Origin: JADHLJ01 sp038116915
GTDB taxonomy: Bacteria > Pseudomonadota > Alphaproteobacteria > Thalassobaculales > Thalassobaculaceae
Direction of reading: 5' to 3'
NCBI GenBank assembly: GCA_038116915.1
Contig: JAYOEU010000004.1
Span: forward strand, 7,494 to 71,493
Length of the DNA: 64,000 nt
How positions within the stretch are numbered: the first letter of the stretch is position 1; every line of letters begins with the position of its first letter. This document shows, in pieces, positions 56,051 through 63,261 of this stretch. The position numbers and the translations under genes were made by a program. Below the pieces are notes generated by a model that was given only the letters and a program-made list of their open reading frames with translations, made no database searches and was not told the DNA's origin.

Positions 56051-57010
56051 CTATTTCCAGCCTCTCTCGCGATAGTATTTCAGCGCGCCGTCATGCAGCG
56101 GCGCCGACAGGTCGTCGGAGATCATTTCCTTCTCGGTGAGATGCGCGAAGGCCGGGTGCAGGTTTTTGAAGGCGTCGAAATTCTCGAACACCGCCTTGAC
56201 GACGGTATAGACGATGTCATCCGGCACGTCCGAGGACGTCACGATCGTCGCGCCGACACCGAAGGTGGAGATATCGCTTCCGTTGTTGTACAGACCGGCC
56301 GGAATTTTGGCTGAGCGGTAGTAGGGATTGTCGGCGATCAGTTTGTTGATTTCCGGGCTTGCCGCGCCGACCAGATGGGTCGCGCAACTTGCGAGCGATT
56401 CCTGCGTCAGCGCCGATGGGTGGCCGACCAGCCAGAAATAGGCGTCGATTTCGCCGGCGCACAACGCGGCGCTGGTTTCCGCCGATTTCAGTTGCTCGGC
56501 ATGCGCAAGATCGCCGCGCGTCCAGCCCATGGCCTTCTCGATCACCTCATAGGTGGCGAGAGTGCCCGAGCCTTCATTGCCGATATTGATCCGCTTGCCT
56601 TTGAAATCCGTGATGTTGGCGATGCCTGAATCATCGCGTGCGATGATCGTGACCAACTCGCCGTGAACCGAGAACACCGAGCGCAGTTTGCCGAACTTGC
56701 CTGAGGCCTGGAACGCCGAGGTGCCGTGATAGGCGTGATGGTGCCAGTCCGACTGCGCAACCCCGAATTCAAACTTGCCGTCCCGGATGGCGCTGATGTT
56801 GTAAATCGAGCCGCTGGTCGTTTCCGTCTTGCACCGGATGCCATGGCTCTTCCGGTTCTTGTTGACCAAGCGGCAGATCGCCCCACCGGTCGGATAGTAG
56901 ACGCCGGTGACGCCGCCGGTACCGATCGAGATGAATTGCGGTTCGGCGGCGTACGCGGCGCCGGCGATCACGACGGCGAGGGAGACCGCACCCACGATTC
57001 GCTTGATCAT
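56051..57010 (-). CDS. TAXI-family TRAP transporter solute-binding protein
   Basis: A 319-residue periplasmic binding protein. A signal peptide (MIKRIVGAVSLAVVIAGAAYA) precedes ISIGTGGVTGVYYPTGGAIC, the TAXI-family opening with the glutamate/carboxylate-binding region, then KRINIGNEGSGT and a long AEQLKSAETSAALCAGEIDAYFW stretch. TAXI proteins feed DctQM-type TRAP permeases for dicarboxylates or amino acids, but no TRAP membrane genes are adjacent, so the permease must be encoded elsewhere. The frame is open to 57208, but only the ATG at 57010 has a signal peptide behind it, with GGGGGAGACCAGGC upstream. Confidence 0.88.
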   Translation of the reverse strand: MIKRIVGAVSLAVVIAGAAYAAEPQFISIGTGGVTGVYYPTGGAICRLVNKNRKSHGIRCKTETTSGSIYNISAIRDGKFEFGVAQSDWHHHAYHGTSAFQASGKFGKLRSVFSVHGELVTIIARDDSGIANITDFKGKRINIGNEGSGTLATYEVIEKAMGWTRGDLAHAEQLKSAETSAALCAGEIDAYFWLVGHPSALTQESLASCATHLVGAASPEINKLIADNPYYRSAKIPAGLYNNGSDISTFGVGATIVTSSDVPDDIVYTVVKAVFENFDAFKNLHPAFAHLTEKEMISDDLSAPLHDGALKYYRERGWK

Positions 57011-57264
57011 GCCTGGTCTCCCCCGAAGGAATTGGCGGCTGCCGCGTCCCGGACCGCTTGAGCGATGAAAACCGTAGCATATTGCGGCTGGAGGTGAAGT
57101 CCCGCCGGGATGCCGCCGTGGACCAAGCCGGGTGCGCGCTGGGTTGCGAAATGGGACCACCATCGCATTTCCGATGCCTCGGTCATCCGTCAAAGGCCTC
57201 TGTGCCACGGCCCGGGTGATCCATTATCATCGCGCTCCCGACCCGATACCTCTGGAGCCCCTTG

Positions 57265-58935
57265 ATGAGCGTGAACACAATTACCGGCCGGTCCGCCTTT
57301 ATCGCCCTGCTGAAGGACGAGGGCGTAACGCACATGTTCGGCAACCCCGGGACCACCGAGCTGCCGATCATGGACGCTCTGACCGAGCATCCGGACATGA
57401 ACTACATGATGAGCATGCAGGAATCCCTGGTGGTCTACATGGCCGAGGGCTATTCGCGCTCGTCCGGACGGCTGTCGGCCTGCAATGTTCATGTGGCGCC
57501 GGGCCTGGGCAACGCCATGGGCGCGATCTACGCGGCGAAATTCGCCAATACGCCGGTCATCATCACGGCGGGTCAGCAGGAGTTGGGACACGGCCTGACC
57601 GAGCCGCTGCTCTATGACCCGCTGGTCCCGATCGCCGAGCCGCTGGTGAAATGGGCGGTCGAGGTCACCCGGCTCGAGGATTTGCCGCGCATCGTGCGCC
57701 GGGCCGCGAAGATCGCGATGACCCCGCCGATGGGGCCGGTCTTCATCTCGCTTCCGGGCGATATCCTGAACCAGGAAGGCGCGATCGAAATGGGCGCGCG
57801 CACCCGGATCGACACCAAGGTCCGGCCGGTCGACGCGACCCTGGAGCGGGTCGCCGAACGCATCCTCGCCGCGAAGAATCCGGTGATCGTGGCCGGTCAC
57901 GAGATCGCGACGGACAGCGCTTTCGAGGAAGCCGCGGCTTTCGCAAGCCTGGTCGGCTGTCCGGTCTATCAGCAAACGGTGCAGTATGGTGCACATTTTC
58001 CCTCGGAGCATCCGGCCTATATGGGCGCGCTCACCCGTGACCAGCAGAATGTCCGCGATACCTTGTCGCCCTACGATCTTCTGATCGTGCTGGGTGCCGA
58101 TGTGCTGCGGATGTCGGTCTGGGCCGCTGTCGAGCCGCTTCCCGAGGGCATGCCGATCGTGCAGATCGGCCAGCGCGACTGGGAAATGGGCAAGAACTTC
58201 CCGACCGAGATCGCCTTGCGCGCCGATATCAAGGAGACCTTGAAGGCGTTGAACCCGGTGCTCGCCAGGAAGGGCGGAAGCGGACAGGCGGCAAAGGCAA
58301 AAAAAGCCATCGACGGGCTCGCCTCGAAGAACTGGAGCGCCAAGCGCGCCGCGATGGTTCAGAAACTCACCACAGCTCCCCAAGGGCCGGTGATCGACCC
58401 GTCCTGGATGGTGATGAAGGTCATCGACACCATGCCCGAGGACACGATCATCGTGGACGAGGGGATCATCAGCACGAGGGCGCTCAACGCCTTGCTGCCG
58501 TACCGCGATCCGACCTCCCTGTTCGGCATGGCCAGCGGCGGCATCGGCTGGGGCGTGCCGGCGGCCTGCGGCGTGCAGGCGGCCTATCCTGACCGCCCGG
58601 TAATCGCGATTATCGGCGACGGCAGTTCGATGTACTCGATCCAGGCGCTGTGGACGGCGGCGAACCAGAAGCTGCCGATCACCTATATCATCTGCGATAA
58701 CGGCGGCTACCGGATCATCAAGGAACGGCTGCACGCCTTCCACGGCAATGACAATTTCATCGGCATGGACTTCAAGGAGCCGGCGGTGGATTTTGTCGGG
58801 CTCGCGGCGTCGCTGGGTCTGCCGTCGGTCCGGGTGAACACCCACGACGAGCTCGTGCCGGCCCTGGAAGCGGCGATCGCCAACCGGGCGGGTCCGAACC
58901 TGATCAGCGTGACGGTCGACCGCGGACGGTTTTAG
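57265..58935 (+). CDS. Thiamine diphosphate enzyme, benzoylformate decarboxylase-like
   Basis: A 556-residue ThDP-dependent enzyme. MFGNPGTTELPIMDAL and MSMQESLVVYMAEGYSR contain the conserved Glu that activates the cofactor. GPVFISLPGDILNQEG links to the central domain, and IIGDGSSMYSIQALWTAA with ICDNGGYRIIKERL forms the GDG-x-N ThDP/Mg motif. The overall pattern is that of benzoylformate decarboxylase and acetolactate-synthase-like enzymes acting on 2-keto acids. TTG at 57262 and ATG at 57265 are both possible starts. It lies upstream of a REP cluster and a beta-hydroxyacid dehydrogenase gene; the substrate is unproven. Confidence 0.87.
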   Translation: MSVNTITGRSAFIALLKDEGVTHMFGNPGTTELPIMDALTEHPDMNYMMSMQESLVVYMAEGYSRSSGRLSACNVHVAPGLGNAMGAIYAAKFANTPVIITAGQQELGHGLTEPLLYDPLVPIAEPLVKWAVEVTRLEDLPRIVRRAAKIAMTPPMGPVFISLPGDILNQEGAIEMGARTRIDTKVRPVDATLERVAERILAAKNPVIVAGHEIATDSAFEEAAAFASLVGCPVYQQTVQYGAHFPSEHPAYMGALTRDQQNVRDTLSPYDLLIVLGADVLRMSVWAAVEPLPEGMPIVQIGQRDWEMGKNFPTEIALRADIKETLKALNPVLARKGGSGQAAKAKKAIDGLASKNWSAKRAAMVQKLTTAPQGPVIDPSWMVMKVIDTMPEDTIIVDEGIISTRALNALLPYRDPTSLFGMASGGIGWGVPAACGVQAAYPDRPVIAIIGDGSSMYSIQALWTAANQKLPITYIICDNGGYRIIKERLHAFHGNDNFIGMDFKEPAVDFVGLAASLGLPSVRVNTHDELVPALEAAIANRAGPNLISVTVDRGRF

Positions 58936-58960
58936 GGGAAGAACCGAAAAATACCTATCC

Positions 58961-59126
58961 GTCGCCCTGGCGGAAGGCAGGGCGGAACCGGCGGTGCTTG
59001 GCCCTGCCTTTCGCCAGGGCGACGGATACACTATTAAGCGATCCGAGCATTCGGGATCTTCACTGTAGTCAAATCGCTGTCCGAGGCTACGCTCTGGGTT
59101 GTCGCCCTGCCTTTCGCCAGGGCGAC
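58961..59126. repeat. REP-like cluster with three units
   Basis: Forward unit 58961-58983, inverted unit 59001-59023 only 17 bp away, and a third inverted unit at 59104-59126 whose extra GTC makes GTCGCCCTG/CAGGGCGAC a perfect 9-bp stem. The cluster occupies the 284-bp space after the ThDP enzyme gene. No ORF is credible here. Confidence 0.85.
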
Positions 59127-59219
59127 GGGAATAGGGGCGAGGCGCGCTGAAAACCATTGGTCGCCAAGTTGAATATCCCGTATGCGAAAGCCAGAAAGCG
59201 TGCATAGAAAGAAAGCGCC

Positions 59220-60095
59220 ATGATCAGACACATCGCATTCATCGGCTTTGGCGAAGCCGGCTGGAACTTTTCCGCTGGCCTGCGTGAGGCCAATCCGGAT
59301 CTCAGGATCACCGCCTACGACATTCGTTTCCCGAATGATCCCGACGCGCGGGAGCGTGCCAAGGCATTGAATGTCGCGGCGGTGAACGCGGTCGACGCGA
59401 GTATCGCCGAGCCCGACATGGTGCTGTCCTTCGTGGTCGCCAAGGCGTCGGTCGAGGTGGCGGAGGCGTCCGCGAAAGTGATGCGGCAGGGCCAGTTCTA
59501 CGTGGACTGCAATTCCACCTCGCCGCAGTTGAAGCAGAAAGTGGAGGCGGCGCTGGCCGGCTCACCCGCCGAGATGGTGGATTCCGCCGTCATGTCCGGA
59601 CTGCCGGGCAACCGGCATCTGGTGCCGATGAACCTGTCGGGTCCCGCCGCAGGGCAGGCATCGGAACTGCTGAACGCGCTCGGTTGCGTGACCACGGCGA
59701 TGGGTGAGGTTGTCGGCGCGGCCTCGGCGCTGAAGATGATGCGCAGCGTGATGATGAAGGGGATCGACGCGTTGCTGCTGGAATGCATCCAAGGCGCCCG
59801 TCACTACGGCGCGGCGGAGGCGGCGCTGGCCTCCATGGCCGACGCCTACCCGGGCACGGACTGGGTGGCGCGGGCGCCGAAATCGCTCTCCCGCGCCTCC
59901 GAGCACGCGGTGCGCCGCGCGTCCGAGATGCGGGAAGTCGCCGAGACCCTGCGCGCGGTCGGTGTCGAGCCCCTGATGGCTCTGGCCACGTCGCAACGCA
60001 TCGCCGAGGCGGAGCCGTTGATCAAAAGCAATGGCGGCAAGACCTTCGCCTCGCTGGACGAGCTGATGGCGGCGATGGCGCGGGAGCGGAAATAG
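59220..60095 (+). CDS. Beta-hydroxyacid dehydrogenase-like NAD(P)-dependent oxidoreductase (DUF1932 C-terminus)
   Basis: A 291-residue protein. RHIAFIGFGEAGWNFSAGLRE is the Rossmann motif. DMVLSFVVAKASVEVAEASA and FYVDCNSTSPQLKQKVEAAL resemble the 6-phosphogluconate/3-hydroxyisobutyrate dehydrogenase family, and MVDSAVMSGLPGNRHLVPMN is the substrate loop. ALKMMRSVMMKGIDALLLEC matches the DUF1932 C-terminal domain with the conserved Lys. The ATG at 59220 follows AAAGAAAGCGCC. It may form a pathway with the ThDP enzyme upstream, across a REP cluster. The substrate is unknown. Confidence 0.85.
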   Translation: MIRHIAFIGFGEAGWNFSAGLREANPDLRITAYDIRFPNDPDARERAKALNVAAVNAVDASIAEPDMVLSFVVAKASVEVAEASAKVMRQGQFYVDCNSTSPQLKQKVEAALAGSPAEMVDSAVMSGLPGNRHLVPMNLSGPAAGQASELLNALGCVTTAMGEVVGAASALKMMRSVMMKGIDALLLECIQGARHYGAAEAALASMADAYPGTDWVARAPKSLSRASEHAVRRASEMREVAETLRAVGVEPLMALATSQRIAEAEPLIKSNGGKTFASLDELMAAMARERK

Positions 60096-60105
60096 ACCCG
60101 CGGAT

Positions 60106-61089
60106 CTAGTCCGTATCCCCTTTGAGGCCCAGCACGAGCTGGAACATGTCGCGCCGGCTGGCGCCGGTTGCCTTGGCGAGGGCCGCGCTGATCGCCTTGG
60201 TGGGCACGCCGTCCCGGGCGAGGCTCTCGGCCATGCGGCGAAGTTCGTCGCTCAGATCCACCGTCGCGGCATCGCCGGTGATCTCGGCNNNNNNNNNNNN
60301 NNNNNNNNNNNNNNNNNNNNNNNNNNNNNNNNNNNNNNNNNNNNNNNNNNNNNNNNNNNNNNNNNNNNNNNNNNNNNNNNNNNNNNNNCCGGGATCCGAG
60401 ATCAGCGGCATGCCGGCCTCCGAGACCAGCGCGACCCTGGCGCCTTCAGAGAGGCGGGATAGCACCCGCTCCACCCGGCCGCGTTCATTGTGGTCATGCA
60501 GCGCCATCATCTCCGGCGCGCCTTTGCCGAGCAGGTCGCGGGTGGTCCGGGTATCCTCGGCGACGATCAGATCAGCGCCGTGGAGCGTGGCGCGGGCGCG
60601 GGGCGAAAGGTCCCCGGCATTACCGATCGGTGTGGCCACGACGAACAGCGCGCCATCCCCGGGACCGGCGGCGGCGGTCTGTTCCAGGATCATCTCGATC
60701 TCGGCGCCGGGCAGACGCAACGGCTCGATCAGCGCGCGGTCCAGTGCCGCCGAGCCCTTCTCGGCGCCGATGCAGAGGCTGCGGGGCTGCGGTTCGGGAT
60801 GCTTGCGTACGATCAGCGGGTCGCCCGGAATAAAGGTCGGGTTGATGCGCGCGCGCACGGTTTCCGCCCGACCGGCGGCGCGCACCGTGACCGCCACCGG
60901 GCCGCGCAGCGCCAGCAGTGCCGCCTCGTCCCATTCCGCCTGGATGCCGATGATACAGGTTCCCGCCGTGGTGACCGAGCTGTCCGGCGTGAATTCGAGG
61001 GTATTGGCGTGGGTCGCGCGGATATTGGGGTGCCCTTTGGCGCGGATGACCACGGGCTCCGGCGGGGACCAGGCGCGTCGGGAACTCAT
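60106..61089 (-). CDS. DUF371-RsmI fusion: tetrapyrrole-methylase-fold rRNA methyltransferase, interrupted by assembly gap
   Basis: The N-terminal about 12-137 is a DUF371 domain (RAKGHPNIRATHANTLEFT, TCIIGIQAEWDEAAL, DPLIVRKHPEPQPRSLCIG), a family I know mainly from archaea. From about 146 it is an RsmI domain: FVVATPIGNAGDLSPRARAT, AEDTRTTRDLLGKG and VSEAGMPLISDP. RsmI 2'-O-methylates C1402 of 16S rRNA. A 100-N gap (60289-60388) removes the middle of the domain; the remaining C-terminus (GVPTKAISAALAKATGASRR) is RsmI-like. The start overlaps the KamB-like gene's stop by 4 nt. True length is unknown because the gap size is nominal. Confidence 0.8.
   Translation of the reverse strand: MSSRRAWSPPEPVVIRAKGHPNIRATHANTLEFTPDSSVTTAGTCIIGIQAEWDEAALLALRGPVAVTVRAAGRAETVRARINPTFIPGDPLIVRKHPEPQPRSLCIGAEKGSAALDRALIEPLRLPGAEIEMILEQTAAAGPGDGALFVVATPIGNAGDLSPRARATLHGADLIVAEDTRTTRDLLGKGAPEMMALHDHNERGRVERVLSRLSEGARVALVSEAGMPLISDPXXXXXXXXXXXXXXXXXXXXXXXXXXXXXXXXXXAEITGDAATVDLSDELRRMAESLARDGVPTKAISAALAKATGASRRDMFQLVLGLKGDTD
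60289..60388. other. Assembly gap (100 N) inside the DUF371-RsmI gene
   Basis: Exactly 100 N, the conventional placeholder for a gap of unknown length. A standard RsmI domain would need more residues here than 100 bases can encode, so the real gap is probably longer. Confidence 0.95.
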
Positions 61090-61766
61090 TGCCCGGGTCC
61101 AGCCATGGTGGCGCTCGCCTCCAGCAGCAAGGTCTGCCGCGCCCCGCCCCGCACCAGTTGGCGGCCCCAGCGGGTGCGGACTGGCGGATCTCCGGCGAAG
61201 ACTTCCCGGGTCTCGACGATGAACCCGGACGATTTGTAGGCCACGGGAAGCGCCGGGCTGTCGGCGGGATCGGCCAGCGCGCCGAGCCCCAGCCGCTCAA
61301 GATAGGGACGGTCGGCGATGACGGTATAGTTCAGAAGAACCCGCAGCGCGCCGCCGGGCTTACAGAGCGCCCGCAGCCCCGCCAGGCCTTCCGCGTCCGG
61401 TTCCGCGACGATCCGCATCAGCGAGCCCCAGGGATAGTTTACGGTAACGAGGTCGGCGAGGTCGGCGAAGGGGCCGGGGAGGCGTTCCGCCGCGCCTCTG
61501 AAGAACAGAGCATTGGCGAGCCCGCCCTTGCGCGGCGACGCGGCGGCCTTTCGCGAGGCCTCGGCCATGTTTTCGGCGACCGCGTCGATGCCGATCACCA
61601 GCCGTTCGGAATCAGCCCGGGCTACGTCAAGAACATGGCGGCCGTCACCCGTCCCGACATCGATTTCGACCGCCGCGAACCGGCTCGCCAGATCCGAGAG
61701 GGTATCGGGATCGAGTGGCTCAATCCGCTTGCCTGTAACGCGATCGAACGGTCTTGCTCCGGTCAT
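61086..61766 (-). CDS. KamB/NpmA-like 16S rRNA (adenine-1408-N1) methyltransferase homologue
   Basis: A 226-residue Rossmann methyltransferase. EIDVGTGDGRHVLDVARADS (35-54) is motif I with the DVGTGDGR of KamB/NpmA. GIDAVAENMAEASRKAA and GGLANALFFRGAAERLP follow, and TVNYPWGSL contains W113. A second Trp, W200 in TRWGRQLVRGG, lies 87 residues on, matching the two tryptophans that clamp A1408 in NpmA/KamB. These enzymes methylate A1408 in the ribosomal A site and confer aminoglycoside resistance. It overlaps the DUF371-RsmI gene by 4 nt. Whether it methylates rRNA or confers resistance is untested. Confidence 0.78.
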   Translation of the reverse strand: MTGARPFDRVTGKRIEPLDPDTLSDLASRFAAVEIDVGTGDGRHVLDVARADSERLVIGIDAVAENMAEASRKAAASPRKGGLANALFFRGAAERLPGPFADLADLVTVNYPWGSLMRIVAEPDAEGLAGLRALCKPGGALRVLLNYTVIADRPYLERLGLGALADPADSPALPVAYKSSGFIVETREVFAGDPPVRTRWGRQLVRGGARQTLLLEASATMAGPGQ

Positions 61767-61860
61767 CGTGTAGGTTCCCCGGTCGGTCTTTTGCCGTGGC
61801 TGGCCGCCCTATGCTAGCGGACCGCCGCGTTTGCCGGAATGCCATGCTTTCGCGATACGC

Positions 61861-62580
61861 TCAATTGTCGGAGCCGGGCCCGGTCCGAGTTCCGTCGACG
61901 GTCTTTTCGAGGTTGCTCCAGAAACGCGCGCCGGAATAACGGGCTTCAAAATGTTCGAGGCCGGCCCGCGCGATGCGTTCCCGCTCTTCTTCATGGTCGA
62001 GGAAGTAGCGGATCTTTTCCACGAGATCCTCCATGCCCGAGAATTCCGCATAGTGAAGACCGGGCGTGAAATAGGCCGGAGTGCACGCGTTTTTCGATTC
62101 CAGCAGCAGGGCGCCACAGGAGATGGCCTCGAAAACCCGCCCCTTTACATGATCGACGAGCGGTACCTCGGTCGGTGCGCGGTTATTCAGTTCCCAAGCT
62201 GAAATCACCGCGGTCGAAGAGAAATTCAGAACGATTTTGCAGGAGCGCAGAAAGTCGCCCATCTCCTCCACCGTCAGTCTGGTGCCGTCGTCATTGCTGT
62301 GAACCTTGACGTCTATGCCCGCATTTCTCAGGTGCCGGATATAGATCAGGCGGTCGCGGTAGTGGGCCGAGAACCTGCCGACAAAGCCCACATCCACGGG
62401 GCGGCTGCCGGTTCCGGCGAAGAAAACAGACCTCGGCAACGGCGTCCAGCCGGTCATGACCGAGACGCCATTGGCCTCGGCGCTGGCATCATCAAAGCGG
62501 GCATCAAGAGTGACGACGGCGTCAAGTCCCGGCAGATAACTTCGGCACAACCGCTCGAAACTCGGCTTGGCAAGGTCATA
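61861..62580 (-). CDS. Glycosyltransferase, C-terminal part (5' end in assembly gap)
   Basis: A 239-residue fragment open at its N-terminus into the gap. GFVGRFSAHYRDRLIYIRHL, VPLVDHVKGRVFEAISCGALLLESKN and LHYAEFSGMEDLVEKIRYFL match the glycosyltransferase group 1 (CgeB-like, GT4-type) C-terminal domain, which binds the nucleotide sugar. The frame continues upstream of the nominal TTG at 62550 (YDLAKPSFER) right to the gap, so the true start lies across it. It is probably the same gene as the fragment at 62681-63101. The sugar and acceptor are unknown; flagellin or surface glycan is possible. Confidence 0.75.
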   Translation of the reverse strand, partial: YDLAKPSFERLCRSYLPGLDAVVTLDARFDDASAEANGVSVMTGWTPLPRSVFFAGTGSRPVDVGFVGRFSAHYRDRLIYIRHLRNAGIDVKVHSNDDGTRLTVEEMGDFLRSCKIVLNFSSTAVISAWELNNRAPTEVPLVDHVKGRVFEAISCGALLLESKNACTPAYFTPGLHYAEFSGMEDLVEKIRYFLDHEEERERIARAGLEHFEARYSGARFWSNLEKTVDGTRTGPGSDN

Positions 62581-62680
62581 NNNNNNNNNNNNNNNNNNNN
62601 NNNNNNNNNNNNNNNNNNNNNNNNNNNNNNNNNNNNNNNNNNNNNNNNNNNNNNNNNNNNNNNNNNNNNNNNNNNNNNNN
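62581..62680. other. Assembly gap (100 N) within the glycosyltransferase gene
   Basis: Exactly 100 N. Both flanks carry the same CATA at the gap edge, and coding frames run into it from both sides in the same direction, so one gene is probably interrupted. Confidence 0.95.
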
Positions 62681-63101
62681 CATAGGCGACGAGCAGGCTG
62701 GTCCGGGTTTTGCCGGTCTCATCCGGATTGAGGCGCTGGATCAGCGGCGGTAGTTCCAGGTCTACCGGGGTGACTTCGGCCGCGCTGACGACAAGCCCGC
62801 TTTTCTTGACCAGATTGGCGATGGCGTTGGTCCGCTCGCGCCGCTCTTTTTCGTTTGCGGATTTGGCCGCGGCCGATACAAAACAGCGCAACGCGAAATC
62901 GAAATTGCCGGTCTGGAAGGAAAACAGACCCAGCCGCGCGGCGGTTACGCCATCAATCTCGGGCATCAGCGAGGCAGCCACCAGCAGATGGCCGAAGGCG
63001 AGAACCGTCTCTCCACGCTGTTCATGCACGTCGGCCAGCGCGTGAAAGGGTTCCCAGTTCGGCACCTCACCTGTTCCGGTGCGAAGCTTCACGCTCGTCA
63101 T
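62681..63101 (-). CDS. TPR-like N-terminal part of the glycosyltransferase (3' end in gap)
   Basis: A 140-residue fragment starting ATG at 63101 (MTSVKLRTGTGEVPNWEPFH). Helical pairs such as ALADVHEQRGETVLAFGHLL and LGLFSFQTGNFDFALRCFVS look like TPR repeats. The sequence runs into the gap at TSLLVAY. TPR-plus-glycosyltransferase proteins are common in alphaproteobacteria, so this is most likely the N-terminus of the gene at 61861. The 100-N filler does not preserve frame, which is expected for a gap of unknown size. Confidence 0.65.
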
Positions 63102-63261
63102 TCAACTGTTCTCCTGAACCGTCTTAAGTCCGGTTTCGGGGCGGTTCGAGCGCTTATAACGAAGATTGCCGGTTAGGACGAGACCGCGCAGCCCGTTGGG
63201 GCATTCGCGGCTTTGCGGCTTGCCCGCCCTATGGGCGTCGGACCATGATGAAGGAGCGTCG

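Noticed and set aside
61086..61766. Acquired aminoglycoside-resistance gene on a mobile element
   Set aside because: No mobile-element genes, atypical composition or other resistance genes flank it; it looks resident, so only the enzyme family is claimed.
60289..62680. The N runs as biological low-complexity sequence
   Set aside because: Each is exactly 100 N, the standard assembly-gap placeholder, and coding frames break at their edges.
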